From contig OX393565.1 in assembly GCA_947652115.1 (NCBI GenBank), forward strand, positions 11,979,429-12,043,428: a DNA stretch of 64,000 bases, written 5' to 3'. This document shows, in pieces, positions 1-10,453 of the stretch; positions within the stretch are counted from its first letter, which is position 1, and the number at the start of each line of letters is the position of its first letter. This stretch comes from Blastomussa wellsi. Lineage: Eukaryota; Cnidaria; Anthozoa; Scleractinia; Plerogyridae. The position numbers and the translations under genes are program-made. The notes under the pieces are model-generated. The model ran no database searches. It was not told where the DNA came from and worked only from the letters and a program-made list of their open reading frames with translations.

Positions 1-277
1 CTGCAAATGCATAGAAAAAGTGGCAAGATTTTTAAGCCAATCACTGAGCATAGTGAACCAAACCAAGGCAATTCACTAGTTACTTCCCACATTCAATTGC
101 TAGTTCATGTTCATTGTTGTAAAATTAGCATGTTTGAAACATGCAAGATCGTTGATACAGCCAAGTAAATTTCTTAGATACTGGTGGGTCAATCAAATGA
201 AATACTTCACAAGCTGTCAGTGTCTTTTTCTTGCTTACATTCTGGCAAATTTTTGAATTTTTTTTGAGAGGGTTTTG

Positions 278-848
278 TTAACCCATTGACTCCTATACTG
301 GTCTATACTGCCCGTAACCAGCCGTGGCAGACGTTGTCCTTTGTTCCGCTTGTGATGTCATCAGCTTTGACCAAAATAGGAATCCTTTTTCCCTAGTTTA
401 GCAGGAGGAAAGAGCTTTCCAATGATGACACTGATTGGGTTAATGGATCTTGAAATGTGCACGAAAAATTTCCCTCACTTAACCATGACTTCTCCGTGTT
501 AAGTATTTCCTGTCTCATTGATGCTATTTTGGCAATTCTTGAACCGAAAGGAAGCCCAGAAAAAGGCCAACCAATGTATTAAAAAGATACAAAAGAAGGA
601 GAAAGGAGACGGGGAAAAAAAATAATGATAAAGGAAACAAAAAGCCTAACCTTTTGATTTGTGCGAATGCCCGAGCTAAAATGTCGTTAAATGCAATTCT
701 AGTTAAAAACGTGGCATGTCTTTATTTTGCAACTGCATTATGAAGAGATTTGGAGCAGATTTAGCCTACAACTGACTACAAAATGTTCAAAATGTCTGAA
801 AAACGGTTTTTTTTTTGCAAAAATCTCTGGCAGGAGTCAATGGGTAAA
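278..848. mobile_element. piggyBac-type MITE (non-autonomous)
   Basis: The left end reads TTAA-CCCATTGACTCCT (278-294). The right end reads AGGAGTCAATGGG followed by TAAA (832-848), so the termini are inverted repeats of about 13 bp that start with CCC and end with GGG. The left flank is TTAA and the right flank is one base away from it. CCC/GGG termini with TTAA flanks are the hallmark of the piggyBac superfamily. There is no transposase frame inside, hence a MITE. The left 180 bp is homologous, in reverse orientation, to 17100-17318 of the tandem unit, whose end keeps an intact GGGTTAA. Family assignment is inference from termini only. Confidence 0.55.
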
Positions 849-1710
849 CATAATCGCTTCTGCATGCATTGCGTGAAGTTTATTTCAATTCTGTGCACTT
901 TTTATCCATCAAAGCTTTCAATTATTTATCAACTACCTTTTTACAAGTTTAAATAAATGTTTACAATTATGTTCGTTTTGGCTGTTTATTATCACTTTTA
1001 TTGTTATTGTGGATGGTTGCATGTTGTAACAAACAGTAATAAGAGAAAGATAAAACATCTCTAAATATTTTCACAAAAAAGTTAAAAGTTGGACTCTTAA
1101 GGCGTGTCCTATTTTCTCCCATATAAATGGTCCTAATGTTCCGAGGTAAATCTTTAGAAACTCTTCACTATTCAAGGCAAATTTAATGTGTACAACATTT
1201 CGGCCTTTGGCCTTCTTAAGGCAGGGAGCAAGAAGTAATACAATAAACAAGTTGAAAAATTAAAAGACCACTGTGAGAAAGTACAATGCCACTTGCATTT
1301 ATGCGAATGCAGTGCTAGTGACAAATAGGATAATGCAAACTAAGGTTACGTAAAAAAAGAAAGGATAAAGCAATACTAGGTTGTGTAAATGAGGTTGTGT
1401 AAACAGTAAAACTTATTTATTACAGAAAATAAACTGAAAATAATGCAGTGAAATATATCTACAGAATAAGAAATGAGATGACATGCGAGGAAATAATTAT
1501 ATATTTATACTTAAGTTAAGATCTGGTTTGCCCTCTGACTAATTTGTTGTTTCATTAATATACATATCTGTGTCATAAAACATAAAAAGAAACCAAACTT
1601 TTTCTTGCAGTTTTTGTGCTTTAATTTATAACGTGGCACATGCCTTGCTACAAGATTGCCCTTTGGACAGCTTTCAATTTTATACATATGACTGTTGTTC
1701 CTCTGGCAAG
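849..1710. other. no recognised gene
   Basis: AT-rich non-coding DNA. A short palindromic stretch (GGCCTTTGGCC and CTTCTTAAGG, about 1200-1222) is visible. I see no open frame with coding character, no tRNA and no mobile-element ends. Confidence 0.5.
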
Positions 1711-1975
1711 GAGGCGAGCGTGGCCTAGTGGTCAGAGACTGGACTGGACTTGTAATCCGGTGGTCCAGGGTTCGAGTCCTCCTCCCTGCCACTAAAACAG
1801 ATTTGTCTTCGGTGGTCCCGAGTTCAACTCCTCCACGCTTTGTAAATAACCAACTGGTCTGTCTCCTGCCAGGTGGGATTTTTAACAACTTTCTGTTTCA
1901 TTTACAATATTTGTTTACGTATTTACAGTGTCCCCAATTAGCACAGTAGTGCTAACTACATTGACACTTAATAAA

Positions 1976-2035
<60 letters not shown>

Positions 2036-2070
2036 TGTTATTTAATTATTATTATTATTATTATTATTAT
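1711..2070 (+). mobile_element. tRNA-derived SINE with (TTA)n tail
   Basis: The head is tRNA-like, with a Pol III A box TGGCCTAGTGG at 1721-1731 and a B box GGTTCGAGTCC at 1769-1779. The anticodon-loop-like CTTGTAA would read as Thr(TGT). A non-tRNA body of about 190 bp follows and ends in CACTTAATAAAGTTATT, then a long (TTA)n run from about 1975 to 2070. Head, body and simple-repeat tail are the classic SINE architecture. The short open frames over it on both strands are by-products. It is probably mobilised by a LINE partner, but no matching LINE 3' end is visible here. Confidence 0.75.
1976..2070. repeat. (TTA)n microsatellite
   Basis: About 95 bp of TTA/ATT trinucleotide repeat, interrupted once near 2031-2044 (TATATTGTTATTTAATT). 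It is the tail of the SINE. Confidence 0.9.
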
Positions 2071-3987
2071 TGAAACTGTTCTGAATATAAGTGGCCCTTT
2101 TTATTAGTCAGCTACTTGCCAGTTGGCATGGAGTTATGTACCAATCAATCATCTGATAGCAACCTTTATTTCTTAAGGTCTGCTTTGCACACTTAAACAG
2201 TAGTTGGGACACTTTTTAAGCGACCTTGTAACAATACCAAATATTGTTTTATTACTCTTCTAAACAAAAAGGTTTTCAAATTCTAATTTTATTCATCTCT
2301 TAATCTCGATCTCCCAAAGCAAATTTGTTGACAAACATATGTGTCCTGATCTCGGTGTGTGGGACAGTCAATTCTCAATATTGCTTGGCAAGAGGGGAAC
2401 TTGTAGTCAATTATTCTAGAAATGTGTTGTGTCCCAACACTTTTGTCCAGCATTGGAATTTGGGTCATTTTGTGTTGGAGATGGAATATTTTCCTAATTA
2501 TTGGAATATATATATATTTTGTCAATTAAGTTGAATCAAACGTGATGCTACTTTATTAACTTGATTAAATAAACTGTACATATCTAGGAGGAAACCTTAC
2601 CCATCATCATTTTAAAAGGAAATAACTGTTGGTGTACAAAACACATGTTGTTACATTAAGTGTAGTGTGTTAGTGAATAAATACAGCTTGAAAAACAAGC
2701 ATTCAATAGTGGAAGTAACAGAGAAAACTCAAAACACATATGCCAAGTAAAGACTTGGCATCAATTTATATTTATACATGATAAAGTTTTATTTAAGGCA
2801 TAGCTCCAATACAGTAAACACGTAAATGTTTATTTCAGTAGTATAACTATTCTTTAGTTTTGACTTTGACTTATCAATTATCTCTACCAAACATTAACAG
2901 TGCAGGGAAATAATTCATAAAATAGGTGTTAGCCTTATTTATACCATGCCCATCAGGCATTTAATTTATTTAAGGCAATATTTGAGGGATTTTGTTAAAC
3001 CTCTTTTAGGCCCCTAGTAGTCTTGCTCCTTGATCTATGTATTAGTTGTCTTCACACTGCCTCACTCAGAATGATAGACTGACTGATTTAAATTTCCCTA
3101 TAATTATTTTGGACAACAAAGAGGCCCCGTGTTATGCCTAACTAAATAACTTTGAGGGAAGATTTATGGGGACTATAATGGAGACAAATTATATGTAGAA
3201 AGATGAAAGGTATTAATTATAATAGTTGTATGTAGTATTTTGATGATGTTCAAATGTAAAATAAATATATTATGAAATGCTTTACGATGTCGGTATTAAT
3301 ATTTCGCATTTATTGCCCCTCAGGGTTTCGGTCCAGACGATAAGGTGTGCTTGAACCGTTAAATGCTCTGCCACCTTTCTTGGCACTTTTTCCCTTTTCA
3401 AATTTTTAGGTATTATTGTTTTTAAAATATTGATATTTATGTTGTAGGTCGTTTTATCCCTTAAAACAAAGCAGCTACCATCTTTGTTAAGGTGTTTGCA
3501 GAAAAAAACAACAACAAAGTATCATGTTACAACATTTGCACGAAAAACAAACGTATTGAGGGGTGTTACTAAACAGAGTAATGGGTAACTGAGTAACCAG
3601 AAACCGAGTAACGGGAAAAAATTCGACAATTAAAACTACTATTATCAAAGAGCTCTGTGAGCCACGACTGAATCTTTTTTAAACAAAATTTTCTCCTTAA
3701 TTTCTCGGCATACAGACGTATAACCAGTAAAAACATAGGAACGCAATGCGTGCGAGAGTTATTTTTTTCAGTTTTGATATGGACGTATTGGGTCTTTTTT
3801 TTGGTCAGCAAAACTAGCCCGATAAAAAAGAACGCTCAATGACCAATTTAGTGTTGGGCCTTTTGCTGACGGCGTGTGCATTTTAAGTAAATGAGCGCAA
3901 CGCAAAATACGATTGACTAGCGAATTCATTCACGACGAAACTTTCCTGTCGACCATGAATAATATATCTAAAAACTGTAGTAATCAG
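2071..3987. other. no recognised gene
   Basis: AT-rich, apparently single-copy DNA. The only local structure I see is a degenerate direct repeat of GAGTAAC/GGTAAC at about 3574-3614. Short frames at 2289-2534 and 3569-3811 have no recognisable family, codon structure or splice context. Confidence 0.5.
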
Positions 3988-4081
3988 AAATTGTTTGATA
4001 AAAATGGAATGACATCCGCAGTAAAGTGATTAATTAACAATCACTTTACTGCGCATGTCATTCCATTTTTATCAAACAATT
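3988..4081. repeat. near-perfect hairpin (foldback MITE)
   Basis: The left arm (3988-4032) begins AAATTGTTTGATAAAAATGG. The right arm (4037-4081) is its reverse complement with few mismatches, and the spacer is 4 bp or less. A 45-bp stem with almost no loop is far beyond chance and is typical of a minimal foldback transposable element. It is not coding. Confidence 0.85.
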
Positions 4082-4084
4082 TTA

Positions 4085-4153
4085 CAATCTCGTCCCCAGA
4101 GCCCGCTTTTCTTTTGGTCAGCACCACGAAAAACGGGCTCTGGGACGAGATTG
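4085..4153. repeat. second hairpin element, CTCGTCCCCAGAGCC type
   Basis: Left arm CAATCTCGTCCCCAGAGCCC (4085-4104), right arm GGGCTCTGGGACGAGATTG (4135-4153), about 30 nt loop. It lies 3 bp from the preceding hairpin. The same TCCCCAGAGCCGC core recurs in the tandem unit at about 14481-14495, and inverted at about 14896-14913. From memory, this motif is abundant in stony corals. Confidence 0.8.
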
Positions 4154-5992
4154 ACAATTTGACTGTTTTCTTGATGCAACCCCAAACCTGATTGGATTGA
4201 TGTACGTCACTAACTTGAGTGTGACGCCTAAAAGTCTAATTTGATTACTTTGCGGTTACACTTGCCGCCACAAAGTCTGCAGCAATATTTGAGGGATTCC
4301 ATACTACAAACCTTTAGAAAATATCAATGCTTTTAAACTCTCTTCTTTAACCCTACTCATTACTACACGGCATTACAATGTTGTGAAGACATACCCACCT
4401 ACCGCTTGTTGTGACTAAATGCCAATTCTAATTACAGCTGTTACCGATCACCGAAAAAATGATCATGCGTAACGCGCAAATTTCATGAAACGAGTCGACA
4501 TTCAGGTAATTCGTTGTCGACACAGTCGTGTTGTATAGCTGCAATGAGAAAGATAGATACTTTCATTCTTCGAATGCACCACTTCGAAAATATTTGGTTT
4601 CCATAAGTATTTGGCGTGATGCTTTGGCGAGAGCAGTCGCTTTTTAGCGGCTGGCTTTTTGTTTTGTCACAATATTACGCTCTAGCTTGAAAGAAATTTT
4701 GTATTTATTCATATTTGCTTGCTCTGTGGAATTCGAGTTACTGCCTATTGCTTAAATGTTTAGACGCTGTTTTTAAATACTCATCAAATCATGGAAATAG
4801 TTCACAAAAGGTTAGAATATTGTCGTCTTGTTGTTGTGTTTGGCGACAAAAGAGCAAATCGAAACTGGCGCATGCAATCATTCAAGACATGGATGATCGA
4901 CTTCAAGCAAAACTTAATTTTCAAACAAGAAAAAAATCGTTGGAGGGCGCGTGTGATCGGTAACCGCTGTAACAAAGCTATTTCTACCTGAAAATGAAAA
5001 ACTCGGAGAATCAAAGGACAGTGCAGAATGCAACACCAAACGTGATTCTTGACAGCGGTAACACGATACTTTTGTTTATTTGTAATATGATACTTTTGTC
5101 TTTCTTCGAAATGTTGAAACATGATACTTTGTTTCTGCATCGCTGATTTTCAACATAAAGCGTCATATTTTGTGATTTATTAAACACGCATCAAAGTATT
5201 TTACCGAAAGACAATAAACGGATCAAATGGAAAAAATATATCTTTCCAAAGGGTTTTTAAAACGTAGTACAGTTAGTACATTGTTCTCTGGTTGTTACGA
5301 AATTTGTGCCGAAAATCCTGGTGAAATATTTTGCGTATTTAATTACGAACGGTTCGTGAAATATTTACCAGAGCTGGTACGTCTGCAATGAAAGCTGTTT
5401 CTCCAGAATTACGGTACCCTGCGTTCTTGAGTATGTGGCCCCTCTACCTTCAAATTCTTAAATGCCGTATGACATCTACTATGTCCTGAAGCAAAGTCTC
5501 TGATCATGTCTGATCTCTCAGCTCTATTGATTTCAAACAACTCATCTCCGAGAAATAGGAAGCTGCGTAACCAAAATTAAAGCTATCGTTACTTCAGTCA
5601 GAAATATTTTAAAATTCAACATGGCTCTTTTTCACAACTAACCGCAATAAAAAAACAATCCCTGAACCCAAAGCCGCCAAAACAGACTGCTCGCAGCATG
5701 TAAATTTCACATCGTCGTACCTTCTTCACCACCATGAAAATTTCCGAACAGTTTTCCGCTTAAAACCCACACACAACGTTGTACACTAGAGCTACGTAAA
5801 CACCGAGTGCTGGAAATAGAGACATCATGCCAACACCGCCCAATAAGGCCAAGTTTATATGAAAATAAAGATGGCCGTCCCTTGAATCCGAAACAAAATA
5901 TTGATACAAAATTAAACGATACATACAAGCGGCAATTTCATTGGTTATTGATCGATAGTATCCTAATTCTGATTGGTGTGAAATACATCGCT
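4154..5992. other. no recognised gene
   Basis: No family can be recognised. On the minus strand near 5700-5735 a short ATG frame (MVVKK) runs into a donor-like AAG|GTACGA, and near 5760-5870 one frame reads as a hydrophobic peptide. Either could be an exon edge, but neither can be supported without transcript data. Confidence 0.4.
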
Positions 5993-6028
5993 CGTCCACC
6001 TATCCGTCCATCCACCCATCCATCCACT
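5993..6028. repeat. (TCCA)n-like microsatellite
   Basis: An imperfect run of TCCA/TCCG/ACCC units. Confidence 0.7.
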
Positions 6029-6365
6029 GAATAGGCACGCCGACTAAGAGTTTTTTTTTTTTTTTTTTTTGAAAAAAAATAACAAATCATTTGGTAAGAA
6101 AATCAAGCCACTTCCAGATCATCCTCGGAGATCCAAGAGCGAAAGTTTACAAGAAGTCACAAGAGTGCCCTTGGGCTGCTACACTTAAACGACCAGTTCC
6201 ACGACCCATCGATTCGAATGCTTGCCTCTGATTGACCACAAAAATTCCGCCCCTGGGTATCGGAGAATGCTTCCAGGTCAACAAACTTCTGATCGAACCT
6301 CACCTAAGCTCAGCGGTTTATTGGGTATCCGTCATAACGTTATAGAAATTATTTATCCGCGAATA

Positions 6366-6930
6366 ATGCACCAGTCATGTGAAACCCCCGCACCCCCCGC
6401 ACCTCCCCCCCCCCCATTGGAGGATACCTGGGGCATTCACTTTTACTGTCAGTGAAATGTAGTGAAAGCCCCGCCTGGCGGGGAAAAAATTCAGAGTGAA
6501 CTCCCCCGCCCTCTGGAGCTTTCACAGGATTTTTTCATAGCACTGAAGTCAAGGTTACTTATATCCCTTCCTCTTCGTTTTCTTTCTTTTTTGTTTTGCA
6601 GTCAATTGAAAAAATAGAATAAACTCACTTTTATCAATACTGCACCAGAAGCAGACAATTTTTTAGGCAAACATACCTTCTTCATCAGTTGTTCAGTCAT
6701 GTTTTGTGTGAACATGCAACCTGAACCCAGTTTTTTAAAAGAGGTCGCAAACCACGAGCGAATTCCCTACCAAACCCCCACCCCCAGCTCTCGCGTTGTA
6801 TAACGAAGCCATGAAAAAAGGTGCATCCGCCAACTACTGGGAAACCTAAATCGAGTGAAAACGAGGTGAAAACCCCCGGTATCCCCCAATGGGGGGGGGA
6901 GGGTGCGGGGGTTTGACATGACTGGTGCAT
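6366..6930. mobile_element. MITE with about 60-bp terminal inverted repeats
   Basis: The left end is ATGCACCAGTCATGTGAAAC and continues into CCCCCGCACCC and a C-run. The right end (6870-6930) is its reverse complement with a G-run and finishes GACTGGTGCAT. About 565 bp with no transposase frame. A related end, ATGCACCAGTCAATGTAAAC, occurs in every tandem unit (15403-15425 in unit 1), so it is a dispersed family. No clear target duplication could be read. Frames on the minus strand at 6697-6949 are by-products of the low-complexity ends. Confidence 0.7.
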
Positions 6931-6959
6931 AATCAGATAATGTGTACACGCCAGGTTTG

Positions 6960-7060
6960 TACTTTGGAACGTTTCTCGACTTGAGATCGGAAGGTCGGAG
7001 GTTCTACTCTCGGTGGGATAGTATTATAACAATTTTATTCTTTTTTTTTTCTTGTAGAAA
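6960..7060 (+). other. possible SINE fragment (B-box only)
   Basis: GGTCGGAGGTTCTACTCTCG (6992-7011) resembles a diverged Pol III B box with flanking T-arm pairing, followed by an AT-rich tail. No A box is seen. Weak. Confidence 0.25.
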
Positions 7061-7184
7061 AAATTTAAGAGTGAAAGTAATGGATTTTTTTAAATAAGTA
7101 TAAAGTTATACAATAGGAAACAGACGGATTCCACTGAAATGTATGATAATGGTATAAATTTGAGAAATTTGAAAGAATTCTTGC

Positions 7185-8048
7185 ATGGAAAAAGCTTTCA
7201 ATTTTTTTGTAAGCATGAAACCACCTAAAACTACCCTGAGACTTGGGTGTTGGAATGTACGAACACTGTATCAAATAGGACAAACTGCTCATGTCACCAG
7301 GGAATTCAGGAACTACAATCTGGACATACTTGGTCTAAGTGAAGTTCGTTGGACTGGCTTTGGAGAACCGAAAACAGCAACGGGTGAGAGCATCTTGTAC
7401 TCGGGAGCAGAAGAGGTGCATCATAGAGGAGTAGGACTCATTCTGAAGAAGGAAGTAAGAAGAACGCTGCTGAAGTGGAACCCTGTCAACGAGAGAATCA
7501 TGAGCGCACGCTTCAACTCGCGCTTTGCAAAACTCGCTGTCATCCAAATGTATGCGCCTACCAATGATGCCGAGGAAGAATCTAAGGAAGAATTCTATGA
7601 ACTGCTGCAACGGGAGGTAGAAATAACACCCAGACATGATGTACTGATTATGATGGGAGACCTGAACGCCAAAATTGGAGGGGACAATGAAGGATGGGAG
7701 AAGGTGATGGGACAACATGGACTTGGATCAATGAACGAGAACGGAGAGAGGTTGGCGACTTTCTGTGGCAACAATGACTTGGTGATTGGAGGCTCCTTAT
7801 TCAAGCATAGAGACATTCATAAGATCACATGGACCTCCCCAAATGTAAGAGATCAGAATCAAATCGACCATATCATCATCAATGGTAGGTACAGAGGTTC
7901 GCTGATGGATACCCGAACAATGAGAGGGGCTGATGCCAACTCGGACCATCACATGGTGGTGGGAAAGGTTAGGCTAAAGCTATGCAGCACAAAGAGGAAG
8001 AGCAAGGAAAGCATCACCTTCGACACCACGAAACTTCGAGATCCCTGA
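7185..8048 (+). pseudogene. LINE APE-like endonuclease domain
   Basis: This 287-codon frame carries the AP-endonuclease fold motifs that nick target DNA in target-primed reverse transcription. Visible motifs are GCWNVRTL (Asn24), LSEVRW (catalytic Glu53), MYAPTND, MGDLNAKIGG (Asp/Asn pair near residue 160), TWTSP, IDHIIING and the terminal SDHHMVV (His pair near residue 251). All key positions look intact. The first ten residues are unlike the family, and Met11 (7215) is the more natural start. The frame ends at 8048 only because a CCC at 8043-8045 carries one extra base; the next frame resumes the expected sequence at once. Confidence 0.85.
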
Positions 8049-8499
8049 TGTTAAAGAGGTATTTCGCCTGGAAGTAAGCAACCGATTCCAGGTGTTGGCA
8101 GCAGATGACGTAGAAGATATTGAGGAGAGGTGGGGGCAATTCAAGAAGGTCTACGACGAAAGTGCAAGGAAGGTGCTGGGTGAGAAGAGGAGAGTGAAGA
8201 ATGATTGGATCAGTGGAGAGACCTACAGGAAGATTGAAGAGCGACGACGATTAAAGGAGAAGATAGGAAGTACATGGTCTGCCCGCCTAAAGGAAAGAGC
8301 AACTACTGCTTATGCAGTGAAGGATGAAGAGGTGAAGGCCAGCGCCCGTGCAGACAAGGGGAGAAGGCTTAACAACTTAGCAGAAGAAGCTGAAATAGCA
8401 GCCAGAAACAACTGCAGCGGTGACCTGTACCAGCTTACTAGAAAGATAGCTGGACAAGGAAGGAACATGACTACCATCAAAGATGTAAGCGACTTGTAA
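8047..8499 (+). pseudogene. LINE linker between endonuclease and RT
   Basis: Continuation of the retrotransposon polyprotein in the +1 frame. It is charged and helix-rich, with the pattern ERWGQFKKVYDESARKVLG and later AARNNCSGDLYQLTRKIAG, as is usual for the segment connecting endonuclease and RT in this LINE type. It ends at 8499 through a second frame change around 8491-8495, apparently a one-base loss. No catalytic motif of its own. Confidence 0.75.
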
Positions 8500-9419
8500 A
8501 TGAAGATGAAGTCTTAGAGCGGTGGAGGGAGCACTTTGAAGGAGTTTTGAATGTACCACGGCCTGATATACCACTGCCAGAAATGGGCCGACCACCTGAA
8601 GCCATCACAAGCATAGACACTGGAGACATATCAGTTGCTGAGATCAGGAGAGCTATCTATCGTTTGAAGAATGGCAAGAGTCCGGGAATGGATGTCATCA
8701 GTGCTGAGATGCTCAAGTGCTCTGAGAATGATGCTGTGAAACAACTCCACTTACTTTTCAACTCCATCTGGAAGGAACAACGTGTACCAGAAGACTGGAA
8801 GAAGTCACTCATAGTGAAAGTGCCGAAGAAAGGGGATCTTACTCAGTGTGAAAACTATCGCGGCATATCCTTACTCTCCGTACCAAGTAAAATCTTGTGC
8901 AGGATCCTCATTGACATAGTAAAGAGGGGTGTGGACGAAATGATTATACAGGAGCAGGCAGGATTTCGTTCTGGAAGGGGAACCTCTGAGCAGATCTTTG
9001 CTTTGCAGAACATCCTAGAGCAGTGCCAGGAATGGCAAGCACCCCTGTACATTAACTTTGTTGACTTTTCGAAGGCGTTTGATTGTATCATCAGAGAGCG
9101 ACTTTGGGACATTATGGGGCAGTATGGCATACCTGACATCTTTATCAGGACTTTCAAGGCACTTTATCATCAGAGCTCAAGCTGTGTTATAGAAGGCGGA
9201 AGGTACTCCAGCTGGTTTGAAGTGAAGAGTGGTGTGCGACAAGGGTGTGTGATGTCTGGCTTCATCTTTGTCCTGATCATGGACTGGGTCATGCGGCACA
9301 CAAACAATAGAAGACGCGGCTTGAGATGGAAGTTTACATTGGTTCTAGAAGACCTTGACTATGCTGATGATATCTCTCAAGCAGATTTGGTGATCTACAG
9401 GATAAGACTGACAGACTAG
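8496..9419 (+). pseudogene. LINE reverse transcriptase domain
   Basis: RT fingers and palm with recognisable blocks: NGKSPGMDVISAEML, AGFRSGRGTSEQIFALQ, motif A NFVDFSKAFD (first catalytic Asp), motif B GVRQGCVMSGF and motif C LDYADD (catalytic Asp pair). The upstream part, from GTAAATGAA at 8496, reads in frame with the RT and contains ERWREHFEGVLN, a common pre-RT motif, so the domain starts before the first methionine at 8547. Just after YADDI the frame is lost through a deletion around 9378-9391, giving a spurious stop at 9417-9419. Confidence 0.9.
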
Positions 9420-10144
9420 TAGACATCGCTGGTATTGTGGGACTCAAGATCAACCCACACAAAACAAAGACGCTTAGAATGAACCACAAATGCACAGACA
9501 ACATCAAGGTAGAAGGAGAGGGTGTAGAAGACGTGAAATCCTTTGTATACCTAGGGTCGGTGCTAGACAAACATGGAGGCACAGAGGCAGACATCAAGAG
9601 GCGACTAGTAGTAGCCAGAAATGCATTTACCAGACTACAGAGCATCTGGAGGTCACAGAGATTCAGCAACAAGACCAAGCTGCATATCCTGAACTCCAAT
9701 GTGCTGTCTGTGTTACTGTATGGGGCCGCTATGTGGAGAATAACGACAGCTGATCTCAACAAACTTGATGTATTCCACCGCACATGCCTAAGAAGAGTAT
9801 TAAGGACATTTTGGCCCCACCATATGAGCAACGAAGAGCTGTATGAAGCATCAGGGAGCATGCCAGTGTCAACCCTCATAAAAGTGAGAAGGTGGAGTTG
9901 GATAGGCCACATCTTGAGGAAAAGTCCTAACAACATCTCAAGGACTGCACTAACGTGGGCACCCGAAGGTAAGAGGAAGCGAGGCCGACCGAGGGAAACG
10001 TGGAGACGAACTGTGGAGAAAGAAAGGAATAAGCTTGGATGGCAGTCATGGGAGGCTGCTGTCGCCTCGGCGGCAGACCGGGATGGGTGGCGCAATATTC
10101 TCGCCGGCCTCAAGAGTCCACGTGGGCCCGAAGAGGATAAATAA
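9392..10144 (+). pseudogene. LINE C-terminal region after RT
   Basis: From 9392 the +2 frame continues DLQDKTDRLVDIAGIVGLK, the thumb-proximal block expected after YADD. It is followed by FVYLGSVLD, RLQSIWRSQRFS, LLYGAAMWRI and the C-terminal block RGRPRETWRRTVEKE. These are typical of the C-terminus of this LINE group. No further frame break to the stop at 10142-10144. The methionine at 9437 is incidental. Function of the tail in the family is poorly defined (nucleic-acid binding is likely). Confidence 0.8.
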
Positions 10145-10222
10145 AATAATATAATAATGAAACCACAACAACATCAACACTAGCAATACTTTTCTTCAAT
10201 CCCGGTTTACTATAACATTAAA

Positions 10223-10246
10223 GATCGATCGATTGTCGATCGATCG
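10223..10246. repeat. GATC-rich palindrome between LINE and PLE
   Basis: GATCGATCGATT-GTC-GATCGATC is nearly self-complementary and sits in the 120-bp spacer between the LINE tail and the PLE 3' end. Function unknown. Confidence 0.5.
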
Positions 10247-10324
10247 CGCCTACACTTAATTATATAATTTGGTTTTATCAACTGGGTTGATAATGTGAAT
10301 TGGCCACCGTAAAGAGATTAAAGA

Positions 10325-10358
10325 GCTGACGTTTCGAGCGTTAGCCCTTCGTCGGAGC
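10325..10358 (-). ncRNA. hammerhead-ribozyme-like motif of the PLE, decayed
   Basis: Minus strand: a GCU/AGC stem I, then CCGACGA in place of the core CUGANGA, then stem II GGGC-UAAC-GCUC. GAAAC and GUC follow, with a minimal two-pair stem III. PLE terminal repeats are known to carry such minimal type I hammerheads. Everything in the core fits except position U4, which is C, so this copy is predicted inactive. Identification is by motif and pairing only. Confidence 0.55.
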
Positions 10359-10453
10359 GAATCAAGGAATTGTTAGTCGTGTGTTGTTTATATACAGAAA
10401 GATGGAGCTTCGCTGTTGGTTGGTGCCTGGGAACGTGAAAACAACGGAATCAA

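Larger units (their letters stand above)
7185..10160 (+). mobile_element. non-LTR retrotransposon (LINE), frameshifted
   Basis: One element reads in order APE-type endonuclease, linker, reverse transcriptase and C-terminal region across frames 0, +1, 0 and +2. The 3' end is very short: the last stop is at 10142-10144 and an AATAATATAATAATG-like tail follows at once. Short 3' UTRs with simple tails are usual for RTE-type elements, and the endonuclease resembles proteins often annotated craniofacial development protein 2-like (RTE/BovB derived). Clade assignment is inference and would need an RT tree. The 5' end is not defined. The frame changes make it incapable of encoding an intact product. 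Confidence 0.9.

Noticed and set aside
1711..1785. Functional tRNA-Thr(TGT) gene
   Set aside because: Acceptor-stem pairing is poor and a SINE body with a (TTA)n tail follows directly.
5700..5999. Minus-strand exon with a hydrophobic segment and donor-like AAG|GTACGA
   Set aside because: No family match, no acceptor or promoter support, and competing frames; kept only as a note.
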